DNA from: Streptomyces sp. NRRL S-646
GTDB lineage: Bacteria > Actinomycetota > Actinomycetes > Streptomycetales > Streptomycetaceae
Direction: 5' to 3'
NCBI RefSeq assembly: GCF_000720765.1
Contig: NZ_JODC01000010.1
Span: 1 to 64,000, forward strand
Length of the DNA stretch: 64,000 bases
Shown here: positions 1 to 7,685 of the stretch, piece by piece
Position numbering within the stretch: the stretch's first letter is position 1
How the letters are laid out: every line of letters begins with the position of its first letter
Notes under the pieces: generated by a model
Seen by the model: only the letters and a program-made list of their open reading frames with translations
What the model was told of the DNA's origin: nothing
Databases searched by the model: none
Program-made: the position numbers and the translations under genes

Positions 1-95
1 GCCCCCCGGCCGTCGGCGTGTTGAGTGAGATCACCACACCAACGACGAGGGGCTTCGCTACGTCACCCCACCTGACCAGCCTGTTTCACTCCTCA

Positions 96-1024
96 GACCC
101 CAGGATGAAAGAGGTTCAGTGGGCTGATCTCGCAAGGCACCGCACGAGGAGCATGGCCATGGTGAGGTAGATGGCGTTCTCCGAACACACGCGCAGGTAC
201 TCGTAGTCCTTCGACAGGCGACGGCACCGTCCCAGCCAGGCGAATCTCTGCTCTACCACCCAACGCCGCGGGACAACCGCGAAGACGGGCACTGCCGGAG
301 GCGGTGTCCCCACTCGAGTCCAGGTCGAGCGGAATCCTCCGTCGCGGCGCTGCACGACCTCCACGGTGATGCCGGTGGCCTCCCGGGCCCAGGCGTGGAA
401 GTCGGCGCCGCGGTACCCCTGGTCCGCCCACACGTGACGCAGACGCGAAAAGGCATCGAGAACAGCACCGCGGCGCCGTCACGATCGCCGACGCTCGCCG
501 GGCTCACACAGGCCACCAGGACAGTGCCGCGGGTATCGACGAGCAGGTGGCGTTTGATGCCGCTGACCTTCTTGCCACCGTCGTACCCGTGCAGGCCACT
601 GCGCTCACTGGCTCGGACGCTCTGACTGTCCACGATGGCCGCGCTGGGCGTGGGATCACGGCCGAGTTGCACACGCTCGCGCTCGCGCAGCGCCGTCAAC
701 ATCCGCTCCCACACGCCTTCTTGCTGCCATCGCCGCCAGTAGTGGTAGACGGTCTGCCACGGCGGCAGATCATGCGGCAACAGCCTCCAGGCGCAGCCGG
801 CCCGCAGCCAGTACACCAACGCGTTGAGGATCTCCCGCCGGGTATGTCTCGCCGGTCGTCCACCAGGCTTCACCGCCGGAACCAGCGGACAGAGGATCTC
901 CCACTCCGGATCGGACAGATCCGTCAAGTAGCGGGTGCGCAGCCCGCACACCTCAGCTCCCCGAAAGTGCGCACCACCCCGCTACCAGGAAACTTGCCCA
1001 CTGACAGGCTTTTCAGACGCCCTC
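96..1024 (-). mobile_element. IS5-like insertion sequence, about 0.93 kb
   Basis: The element is delimited by an imperfect inverted repeat. Read inward, the right end (1024 back to 996) and the left end (96 to 124) finish in the same CAGTGGGC and share a TGAAA core, with about 17 of 29 positions matching. It encloses a single transposase on the minus strand, and its size fits the IS5 family. A CTAG tetramer lies at 1024-1027 on the right edge, but I see no matching target duplication on the left. The outer limits are therefore good to about 5 bases. Confidence 0.65.
116..951 (-). pseudogene. IS5-family transposase, split by a -1 frameshift
   Basis: The N-terminal part begins at a GTG (951) and reads as the IS5/IS1031-type DDE transposase N-terminus: a DLSDPEWEILCPLVP motif, then the conserved LPHDLPPWQTVYHYWRRW segment and the SIVDSQSV-like region (here AAIVDSQSV, first catalytic Asp). 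The frame is lost near 455-475. The C-terminal part (HVWADQGYRG, then WVVEQRFAWLGRCRRL, with the second Asp and the Glu region) continues in the -1 frame to a stop at 116. Some IS5 subgroups make transposase by programmed frameshifting, so this may be either a dead gene or a two-ORF element. I see no long A or T slippery run, only CCTTTT. Inactivation is slightly favoured. Confidence 0.75.
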
Positions 1025-1155
1025 TAGTAATCCAGTTGTAGTTTTCTATTCCTGCTGGTCAGGGGCGTGTTCGTGGGAGTGCTCGGCTGACGCTGTGTCA
1101 GGTGTCTGGGAGTTCGTGGCCTCGGGTGCGGCTGGCCGTTTGTCGGCGACGCCTC

Positions 1156-1206
1156 AAAAGTGGACCGGTAACGGCGAACCCCAAGCGCCGTGGACGGTCC
1201 ACTTTT
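1156..1206. repeat. 12-bp inverted repeat, IS-terminus-like
   Basis: AAAAGTGGACCG at 1156-1167 is repeated exactly in inverted orientation at 1195-1206, separated by 27 bases. Tracts of the AAGTGGACC type occur at ends of and inside several actinobacterial insertion sequences, so this may be a remnant of a second element. The surrounding 1028-1660 holds no reading frame I can defend as a gene. Confidence 0.45.
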
Positions 1207-1664
1207 CGCACGACGCCGACAGCCGTTGTGCCCAACGCGCAAGACCATGTGGTCGGTGCCGAGGGTCGAGCCGCACCGGCGAAGGGCCCCTGGGCCAAGT
1301 GTTTCGGCACGTGTTGGGCCGATGTGCCGGACTTCGTCGAGGTCGAGGGTGAGTGACACGGGAATGGGCGGAGGCACCGATGGCGTTGGCGGCGATCCGT
1401 GCCGCTTCGTCGTTCGGCTCTTCCTGCATGCACATCCCCCTACTCGGTCGGGCTTGTCACCGTTCCCTTGGTAGCGAGAGCTTGTCGCAGTCCGGGGCAA
1501 ACGGCACGAAGATCCCCGTACCCAATTTCGCTCCCACAGACTCCCTGTTTCGTCGACGCCTACATTCCAGTGACGGAGGAACTCCGGCCGACCAAGGAAC
1601 CAAGAGCATCCCCAAGGGTGTGGACAGTCAGGCGAAGTCAAGCGTCTCTTGAGCGGACGTCGCC

Positions 1665-2231
1665 TTGTACCAGCGGGATCGGGTATCGGGGCCCGAGGGT
1701 CCGTTCTGCCCGCACCGGGCCAATCTCGACACCGCCATGCCCGGCGAGGCTCTCGCCCACGCCCGCTACACCCTGTACGCCGACCACGCCGCTGGCCACC
1801 GCCCAGCCCCGGGCCGCCTGTTCCGGGGAACCGCACAAGTCGAGCTGTACGAGCACTTCGCCGGCGAAGCCGTCCTGTACTGCCTGGTCGGCACCACACG
1901 GGCCAACCTGACCAGGTCCATCGCTGGCGAACGCTACGAGGCCGAGGTCATGTATCCCACCTTCGCCCGCCGCGCCGACGCCATCCGCGACCACCAGGCC
2001 GCCCGCCTCTTCCGGCACAACGCCGCATGCCCGCCGCCGGAGATCGCGGCGCCGGTGACAAACCCGGACGCATGGGAGTCGCCGCCTTGCGACGAGGCCG
2101 AGCCAGCGCCGATCGCTGTCGGCGAGCCGGACCCGACGGGAGGTACGGCCGAGCCCGAGCAGGGGTCGGATGAGACCGGCGGCGCCGTAAAGAAGACGCC
2201 ATCGCGTCGTACGAGGGCGCCGTCTGCGTAA
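1665..2231 (+). CDS. hypothetical protein, accessory-region type
   Basis: An ORF of 188 codons from TTG (1665), or 164 from the first internal ATG (1737). I do not recognise the family. The first two thirds look like a compact globular domain (a GEALAHARYTLYADHAAGHRP stretch, then a Tyr/Phe-rich VELYEHFAGEAVLYCLVG segment). The last 60 residues are acidic, Pro/Gly/Glu-rich and probably disordered, ending in a basic KKTPSRRTR tail. There is no signal peptide or membrane segment. Codon use is GC-rich at third positions as in real Streptomyces genes. It lies between IS remnants and a Ser/Thr kinase and could be plasmid- or island-derived. The start is uncertain: no strong ribosome binding site precedes either candidate. 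Confidence 0.5.
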   Translation: MYQRDRVSGPEGPFCPHRANLDTAMPGEALAHARYTLYADHAAGHRPAPGRLFRGTAQVELYEHFAGEAVLYCLVGTTRANLTRSIAGERYEAEVMYPTFARRADAIRDHQAARLFRHNAACPPPEIAAPVTNPDAWESPPCDEAEPAPIAVGEPDPTGGTAEPEQGSDETGGAVKKTPSRRTRAPSA

Positions 2232-2286
2232 GTACGCTCACCGCACGGTGTGGAGCCGGACCCTCCCCTCCGTCCGACTCTGCACT

Positions 2287-2567
2287 GTGCCTGACGATCT
2301 GGAGCGCAGGTTCTTCCGCCTGCGGTCGACGCGCGCGGTCGCACTCGAAGTGCTGGGGAGCGGCGAGCCAAGCTCATTGCTGACCCGCTGAAGGTCACCG
2401 TGGACGGCGTGGTCACGATGGATCTTCAGGAGAACCTGCGGGGGATCGAGCGGCAGATCGAGCAGGTCCGGCAAGCCCTCGCCCCTGACGATCCCGGTGA
2501 CGAGGACGATGCAGCGGAAGCGTCGATGGCGGTGACCTGGTTGGCCCCCGCCCGCCGCTACCGGTAG
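2287..2567 (+). pseudogene. possible small gene with a frameshift
   Basis: From GTG 2287 one frame reads a plausible N-terminus (VPDDLERRFFRLRSTRAVALEVLG) and then stops at about 2390. The neighbouring frame across the same point continues as KLIADPLKVTVDGVVTMDLQENLRG followed by a charged IERQIEQVRQAL helix and an acidic tail, ending at a TAG (2565-2567). Joining the two at about 2355 gives one coherent protein of roughly 93 residues. That suggests a single lost or gained base in a once-intact small gene downstream of the 1665-2231 ORF. If the frameshift is not real, a short ORF from ATG 2418 (49 aa) remains. The family is unrecognised. Confidence 0.3.
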
Positions 2568-2680
2568 TGGGCCACACGCCACTCTGCTGACGGTCGTGCC
2601 TCTGCTCACACGAGCTGGCAGTGGGTGCCGGAGGAGGCACGCCGAGGCGCCGACGACTTTCATGGAGACAGGGAAACTTT

Positions 2681-4168
2681 CTATGTCCCGCTACCTGTCG
2701 CCACGTATGTCGCCGTGGCTCTGTCGTAGATCCGCCCCACGGTTTCCCGTTCGTTCGAAGGCCCGAGTACGAGGACCACGTGGTAGCGCCCGTCGACGAG
2801 GAGGACGAGGTTCCGCGCGAACACCTCCTGTCCCCGCTCGTCCTTCTGCCAGGTGAACTGCCCTTCCGCCAAGGTCCGGTCGCCCGCCTCGACGAGGCGG
2901 ATGCCCGAGGCCGTACCCCAGGTCGAGTCGCGATAGGGCTGCAATTCGGGTTCGTCGTCCCGCTGGTAGTCGATCGGACCACCCGCATACGCCTTCACGC
3001 TGTCCCGGCCGGGGACGACGACGAGCTCGTACGAGCCCTTTGTATAGCGGTACTGCCCGTCGGCGTTCTTGGCGTGCCGTTGCCATCCGGCCGGTACTTC
3101 GAGCCCGAACTCGTCTTCCCGGACGTGGACATAGCCCTTGGCGGCTGTGACCGTGGGCGTGGGAGTGGCAGTGTGAGACGGCGTGGGTGAGCCGTCGGCG
3201 CTCGGCTCCTTCTTGCCATTGCCCGGCCAGCCGTTCATCGCCAGGAGCACGAGCACGAAGGTTACGGCGATGGTGGCCGCCCCGAGCCACAGTCGCCGGC
3301 CGCTGCCGCCGCTCGTGGTCGGTATGTCGTGTCGGCCGACGCCCTCGCCCGCCACGCCGCGCAGCGCAACCACGACCTGGTCCGCCTCAGGCCGCTCGCC
3401 CGGCTCCTTGGACAACAGGTCGGCGATGACGGAGGCCAGCGCGTCTGCTCGCCGCGTCCCCGGAGTCTTTGCCGTGAGCACCGCACCGACCGTCCCCTCC
3501 ACCGAATCCCGCTGGAACGGCGACCACCCCTCCACCATCTGGAAAAGCAGCACACCCAGCGACCACAGGTCGGAGGCGGGGCCCGGGCGGCTGCCGCCCA
3601 TGCGCTCCGGCGCGGTGTAGGCCAGCGACCCCATGAACTCGCCGGACCGGGTCAGGGACTCCTCGCCCGCGATGTACGCGATGCCGAAGTCCGAGAGGAC
3701 CACGCGACCGTCGGTGCCGAGCAGCACGTTCCCCGGTTTCACGTCGCGGTGCAGGACACCGCGGACATGAGCGGCGGAGAGGGCCTCCAGCACGCACAGG
3801 GCGATCCGTGCCACTTCCCGTTCGGGCAGGGGCCCCTGCCGTTCCAGGAGGTCCGCGAGGGACTCGCCGTGCACGCGCTCCATAACGATCCAGGGCCGGC
3901 CGTCCTCCATCACCACGTCATGGACGGTCACGACCGAGGGGTGGTTCACCCGGGCCGCGGCGCGCGCCTCGCGCAGGATCCGTTCGACGCGTGACGGGCC
4001 CTGGGCGACGTACGCCTCCTTCACAGCGACTTCCCGCCCGACGAGCACGTCGAGCCCGGCCCACACCGCCCCCATGCCGCCCGCGCCGAGCTGCTCGCCC
4101 AGCCGGTACCGCCCGCCGATCAGTCGCCCCTCGGACGTGGCGGCCTCCGCTTCTCCCCCCGACACCAT
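2681..4168 (-). CDS. transmembrane Ser/Thr protein kinase (PknB/Hanks type)
   Basis: A receptor-like eukaryotic-type kinase of about 495 residues. It shows the glycine loop (GAGGMGAVW), the ATP-binding Lys (VAVKEAY), the catalytic loop HRDVKPGNVLL, the metal-binding DFG and an APE-like TAPERMGG, all within the first 270 residues. A juxtamembrane region leads to a single membrane span (LWLGAATIAVTFVLVLLAM, about residue 300). A Ser/Thr/Pro-rich linker follows, then an extracytoplasmic domain of about 150 residues with no PASTA repeats, which resembles the lipoprotein-like sensor domains of actinobacterial kinases. The ATG at 4168 is one choice. GTG 4189 is in frame and neither has a clear ribosome binding site. 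No substrate is suggested by neighbours. Confidence 0.88.
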   Translation of the reverse strand: MVSGGEAEAATSEGRLIGGRYRLGEQLGAGGMGAVWAGLDVLVGREVAVKEAYVAQGPSRVERILREARAAARVNHPSVVTVHDVVMEDGRPWIVMERVHGESLADLLERQGPLPEREVARIALCVLEALSAAHVRGVLHRDVKPGNVLLGTDGRVVLSDFGIAYIAGEESLTRSGEFMGSLAYTAPERMGGSRPGPASDLWSLGVLLFQMVEGWSPFQRDSVEGTVGAVLTAKTPGTRRADALASVIADLLSKEPGERPEADQVVVALRGVAGEGVGRHDIPTTSGGSGRRLWLGAATIAVTFVLVLLAMNGWPGNGKKEPSADGSPTPSHTATPTPTVTAAKGYVHVREDEFGLEVPAGWQRHAKNADGQYRYTKGSYELVVVPGRDSVKAYAGGPIDYQRDDEPELQPYRDSTWGTASGIRLVEAGDRTLAEGQFTWQKDERGQEVFARNLVLLVDGRYHVVLVLGPSNERETVGRIYDRATATYVATGSGT

Positions 4169-4397
4169 GCAGGCATCATGCCCGAGCACGTGGCCGCCCG
4201 CCGGGCGATCACCAGTCTGCCCGCTGAAGGCAGGCCCTGATCGAGTTGGGCATGTCGTGGTGTAGACGACCTCGCCAATGTCCGCCGACTCTGAGCTGTT
4301 GCTGCGCGCCCTGGCCGTTGCTTGGCCGTTTGGAACTGCGCGAGCACGACAGGCCGCTGGGTAGGGTCATAGCGCACCTAGCTTGAGAGGCAGTGGC

Positions 4398-4673
4398 ATG
4401 ACCGAGGTCGTGATCGCGCAGACGACCATCGACGACGAAGCCCTCGCGATGGCGCTGGCACGAGGTGCGGTCGAGAGCAAGCTGGCAGCGGGCGTTCACA
4501 TCGACGCGCCGATCACAGCCGTTTACTGGTGGAAGAACGAAGTCGAGACGGCGCGGGAGTGGCGGATCTCGTACATGACGACGACGGACCGTCTCCCGCA
4601 ACTGGAGGCGTGGCTGTCCGAGAAGCACCCTCTTGGGGCGTGCTCTGTGTCTCCGGACGGACCTTCGGCGTGA
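4398..4673 (+). pseudogene. cutA: cutA-like gene, C-terminally truncated
   Basis: It starts at ATG 4398 with a good GAGAGG site 7 bases upstream. The translation follows the CutA1 divalent-ion tolerance family closely for about 80 residues (TEVVIAQTTIDDEALAMALARG, then AAGVHIDAPITAVYWWKNEVETAREWRISYMTT, then LEAWLSEKHP). After KHP the family continues with a conserved Tyr-Asp-Val-Pro segment and a final strand and helix of about 30 residues. Here that is replaced by LGACSVSPDGPSA and a stop. CutA1 trimers depend on the C-terminal strand, so the product is probably non-functional. The break at about 4630 is the left border of a 0.3-kb stretch of unassignable sequence. Confidence 0.75.
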
Positions 4674-4950
4674 CCACGCTGAGGTTGCCCTCCTAGCGTA
4701 GAGACGTGACTGCAAGGGAAGTTGAGGGTGACCGGCATCCCACGGCGGCCTCGAGGCGGCCCTCCGATGCGCTGACGGCGAAGGAGGTCAGGGACTTCCT
4801 CCAGCGCTCCATCGACGCTCTGGCCCGACCTCCCAGACGTCGCAGCCCCGTTGGGCGGGCCCTACCCCTCCGGGGCAAACGGCTTGTGAGCTGGGGAACG
4901 TTGCGGAGGGCTGTTGAAGTCCACTCCAGCCCGCCTCATACTCGGTGGCT
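4674..4950. other. scar segment between two gene breakpoints
   Basis: This stretch lies between the point where cutA homology stops and the point where the truncated MFS gene stops. A GTG-initiated frame from 4706 has some protein-like sequence (LTAKEVRDFLQRSIDALA), but it then runs through the MFS remnant, its promoter and the TetR operators, so its downstream part cannot be a gene. I see no defensible complete gene here and read it as a rearrangement scar. Confidence 0.4.
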
Positions 4951-5062
4951 CGAGTACCACCATGAGTTGGCAGGCCGCGATGACTGCGAGCGCAATGCCG
5001 GGATGCCCCTCCCGGCGAGCCGCACCTGGCTTCTTTTCCTTGATCAACTGAGAGGTTGTCAC
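4951..5062 (-). pseudogene. MFS drug-efflux transporter, 5' remnant only
   Basis: From GTG 5062, with a GGGGGA ribosome binding site, the minus strand encodes a cytoplasmic N-terminus of MFS DHA2 type (MTTSQLIKEKKPGAARREGHPG) and the start of TM1 (IALAVIAACQLMVVL). Family members continue with Asp-Ala-Thr-Ile-Val-Asn. Here homology ends after codon 37 and a short unrelated tail follows. The gene is divergent from an intact TetR regulator and its promoter still holds twin operators. The arrangement is the classic efflux-pump/TetR pair with the pump deleted. Confidence 0.75.
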
Positions 5063-5085
5063 TATGGGTCCCCCACAAGTGCCTT

Positions 5086-5105
5086 AGTGAACGCTCGCGT
5101 TCACT
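5086..5105. promoter_or_regulatory. TetR-type operator 1
   Basis: Perfect 9-bp arms AGTGAACGC and GCGTTCACT separated by TC. It lies 24 bases upstream of the MFS remnant start, between that gene and the tetR-family gene at 5250. The identical arms recur at 5134-5153. Confidence 0.85.
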
Positions 5106-5133
5106 GTCGCGTCAACCGTAGTGAGTCCCCGAT

Positions 5134-5153
5134 AGTGAACGCAAGCGTTCACT
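5134..5153. promoter_or_regulatory. TetR-type operator 2
   Basis: The same 9-bp arms as operator 1 (AGTGAACGC / GCGTTCACT), here separated by AA. The centres of the two sites are 48 bp apart. It lies on the regulator side of the divergent promoter region, so it probably mediates autoregulation of the downstream TetR-family gene. Confidence 0.85.
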
Positions 5154-5249
5154 TAAATTGGTGTCACGTGGCGAATCCTCCGTTGTTGCCACGTGGTGCG
5201 GTCCCACCCCCCGAAAACCCCGCTCCCCCTGCTCGCTGGAGATACGCAG

Positions 5250-5873
5250 ATGGTTACTTCGCGCTGGACGGCCGCCCCCGCTCAGGCGGCCTCCCTCCGT
5301 CGGCGCGGCGCCGTGCTCGAACGCGCGATCCTCGATGCCGCCCTGGAACAGCTCAGCACGGTCGGCTGGAACGGCCTCACCATGGAGGGTGTCGCTGCCG
5401 GCGCCCAGACCGGCAAGGCCGCCGTCTATCGACGCTGGCCGTCCAAGGAGGATCTCGTCGCTGACGCCCTGCAGGCCGGACTGCCGCGCATAGAGGAGAC
5501 GCCCGACCTGGGCAGCGTGCGCGAAGATCTGCTTGCGCTGTGCCGGCAGGCGCGTGAGGCGATGTTCTCGCGACCCGGTTTCGCGGTCCGCTCCGTGATT
5601 CACGAGTGCGACCCGATTCAGGCGGAGCGCTTCCATGGCGTGATCTTCGACGGGATCGTGGAGCCCACCATCAAGCTGCTTCGCGAGGTCATCACCCGTG
5701 GAATAGAGCGGAATGAGGTGCGACCCGACGCGGCGAACAGCTATGTCTTCGATGTCATACCGGCCATGATGATGTACCGCTCCAAGCTACGCGGAAGCGA
5801 ATGGGACGATCGTGATCTCGAGGAGATGATCGACCAGTTGATGGTTCCGCTGCTGCGCCCGGGTGTCGGCTGA
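5250..5873 (+). CDS. TetR/AcrR-family transcriptional repressor
   Basis: A 207-residue regulator. The N-terminal TetR helix-turn-helix occupies about residues 20-65: a RGAVLERAILDAALEQLSTVGWNGLTMEGVAAGAQTGKAAVYRRWPSKEDLV run with the typical recognition-helix and YRRW signature. A helical C-terminal ligand and dimer domain follows, of the kind often found in multidrug-pump regulators. ATG 5250 was chosen because GGAGA lies just upstream and the homology begins soon after. It is divergent from the truncated MFS gene, and the two palindromes in between are its likely binding sites. With the pump gone, its remaining local target would be itself. Confidence 0.9.
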   Translation: MVTSRWTAAPAQAASLRRRGAVLERAILDAALEQLSTVGWNGLTMEGVAAGAQTGKAAVYRRWPSKEDLVADALQAGLPRIEETPDLGSVREDLLALCRQAREAMFSRPGFAVRSVIHECDPIQAERFHGVIFDGIVEPTIKLLREVITRGIERNEVRPDAANSYVFDVIPAMMMYRSKLRGSEWDDRDLEEMIDQLMVPLLRPGVG

Positions 5874-5954
5874 GTGCGGGGCGCCGCAGTCCTGAAGTGG
5901 TAGGGGGAGCCGGGGTGTCGCCGAGTGATCCGCGGGGCGTAGGCTGAAGGCGCC

Positions 5955-6656
5955 ATGCCGTACGAACCACCTACTCACACCGTCGAGCGCTCCCTCCGCG
6001 CCACGACCGGAGCGAAGATCATTGCCGGTGTCGACGAGGTGGGGCGCGGTGCGTGGGCCGGCCCCGTCACCGTCTGCGCGGCGGTCACGGGACTGCGTCG
6101 GCCTCCCGAGGGCCTCACCGACTCCAAGCTGCTCACCGTGAAGCGGCGCACCGTTCTTGCCGTGGAACTGCAGAAGTGGGTGACCTCGTACGCGCTGGGG
6201 CACGCCTCGCCTGAGGAGATCGACGAACTGGGCATGACCGCAGCACTGCGCCTCGCGGCGGGTCGCGCCCTGGAGGCTCTGCCGGTCCGTCCCGACGCGG
6301 TGATCCTCGACGGCAAGCACGACTATCTGGGCTCGCCCTGGCAGGTCCGTACGGTCATCAAGGGCGACCAGTCGTGCGTGGCGGTCGCGGCGGCCTCGGT
6401 GATCGCCAAGGTTCAGCGCGACAAAATGATGGCCGAACTGGGTATCGACCATGCAGACTTCGGTTTTGCGGACAACGCCGGGTATCCGTCGCCCGTGCAC
6501 AAGGCCGCACTGGCGGAGCGGGGGCCCACCCCGTACCACCGGTTGTCGTGGGCGTATCTTGATGCGCTGCCCCAGTGGCGACATCTCAAGAAGGTCCGCA
6601 GTTGGGCGGACGGAGGCGTTCCGGAGATCGAGGGCCAGCTCGGCTTCGACTTCTGA
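5955..6656 (+). CDS. rnhB: ribonuclease HII
   Basis: A 233-residue endonuclease that cleaves the RNA strand of RNA-DNA hybrids and starts removal of single ribonucleotides from DNA. The N-terminal signature [14 protein letters not shown] carries the catalytic Asp27-Glu28 pair. The third acidic residue lies in the [11 protein letters not shown] strand (about 117), and the conserved [20 protein letters not shown] helix with its Asp follows. The length is normal for the family. The start ATG 5955 lies 81 bases after the tetR stop with only a weak ribosome binding site. It is a stand-alone gene and marks the beginning of the conserved core after the scarred left segment. Confidence 0.95.
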   Translation: MPYEPPTHTVERSLRATTGAKIIAGVDEVGRGAWAGPVTVCAAVTGLRRPPEGLTDSKLLTVKRRTVLAVELQKWVTSYALGHASPEEIDELGMTAALRLAAGRALEALPVRPDAVILDGKHDYLGSPWQVRTVIKGDQSCVAVAAASVIAKVQRDKMMAELGIDHADFGFADNAGYPSPVHKAALAERGPTPYHRLSWAYLDALPQWRHLKKVRSWADGGVPEIEGQLGFDF

Positions 6657-6724
6657 CGATTCCGCTCGCGCTCATGTGCCACCCGCCGACGCGAGCCGCA
6701 CCAACGTTTGATAAATATCAGCCC

Positions 6725-7342
6725 ATGCCTCTCATTCCCGAGGAGCCTCAGATTCACGAGAGTGCCCAGGGTCCCCGCACCGCGCCGACCCCCCGTCCCG
6801 TACCCGGTCCCCGTCCCGCGGCTCCGCCGCGTCCCGGTCGTCCTGGTCCGCTCCGGCCCACGCCGCCGGTGCAGCGCACGTCGCGTGACGTGGCCGTGGC
6901 CAAGCCCGGACCCTCGGTCCCGGCTGCCCCTGCCGCTGTCACTGCTGCGGCCAACCCGCAGATCCAGCTGATCCCGGCCTCGGCGGAGGGCGCGCTCGAC
7001 GCCGCCGAGGAAGCCGTGGACCTGCTTCTGGACTCGGGTCGTGCCCCCGGCGACGTACTGGTGATCACCACCGGTGAGCAGCACCCGTGGGCCGCCCACG
7101 AGCTGTCCTTCGGTGAAGCCTCCTACTGGGCGCAGCACGACGCGGGCGACGACGTCTTCTACACGGACGCCTCTGCCGCTGGTCGCGCCGCCTCGCGTCC
7201 CGTGGTCGTGGTTGCCGTCAACGGCGGTCCCGACCCAGCCGCCGCCTCCGCCTTGCCGCTGGCCCTCACCCGGGCCGGAGCCCTGCTGATCGTCTGCGGC
7301 GACCCGCAGCAGATCAACTCGGTGCTGGGCGCGAGCGTCTGA
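6725..7342 (+). CDS. hypothetical protein with Pro-rich N-terminus
   Basis: 205 residues from ATG 6725. The first 85 are Pro/Ala/Arg-rich and almost certainly disordered. The rest forms a compact alpha/beta domain (IQLIPASAEGALDAAEEAVDLLLDSGRAPGDVLVITTGE, then hydrophobic strands VVVVAVNG and ALLIVCGDPQQINSVLG). The strand pattern and final GDPQQ are reminiscent of the end of a superfamily I/II helicase fold, but no Walker motifs are present. It is typical of a conserved Streptomyces protein of unknown function. It lies alone between rnhB and a convergent hypothetical gene. Confidence 0.75.
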   Translation: MPLIPEEPQIHESAQGPRTAPTPRPVPGPRPAAPPRPGRPGPLRPTPPVQRTSRDVAVAKPGPSVPAAPAAVTAAANPQIQLIPASAEGALDAAEEAVDLLLDSGRAPGDVLVITTGEQHPWAAHELSFGEASYWAQHDAGDDVFYTDASAAGRAASRPVVVVAVNGGPDPAAASALPLALTRAGALLIVCGDPQQINSVLGASV

Positions 7343-7685
7343 GTCTGTTCCGGTACGCCCACGGGGATGCCGGAGCGACGAGGACGCCGCTGTGGCGGCA
7401 TCGGCACAGCTGGCGTTTCGGCGTGCGCAGATACGGCAGGAATGCCCGGTGCGCGAGCGCTTCCGTCTGCTCCTGCGGCGGGTGACCAGGACGTGGGGGA
7501 ACGTCGGAGCGCCAGGCGGACACCCGTCGTTCGTGCAGCGAACGTCCCCCACAGCATGCGGCGGTGGTTGCTCGGAGTGTCGACGGGGCCTTGACCGTTG
7601 CGTGCAACGCCCCTCGTGCGGTGGGCCGCGAAGCCGGCGTACGAGGGAAGCGTGCTGGTCGGTCGAGCGTGGCCCGTCGGTGTTC
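7343..7685. other. intergenic, no gene seen
   Basis: 343 bases between two convergent hypothetical genes. Several overlapping open frames exist on both strands, as expected at this GC content, but none has a ribosome binding site or recognisable protein sequence. No strong hairpin was spotted. Confidence 0.4.

Noticed and set aside
90..97. Target-site duplication of the IS5-like element
   Set aside because: The bases flanking the proposed left end do not match the CTAG at the right end, so no duplication can be claimed.
1024..1899. Long minus-strand frame next to the IS element
   Set aside because: Crosses the inverted repeat and overlaps the better-supported ORF at 1665; composition is Arg/Pro/Thr-rich noise.
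4706..5464. A 252-codon plus-strand frame starting GTG
   Set aside because: It crosses the MFS remnant, both TetR operators and the start of the TetR gene; only its first 60 codons look even slightly protein-like.
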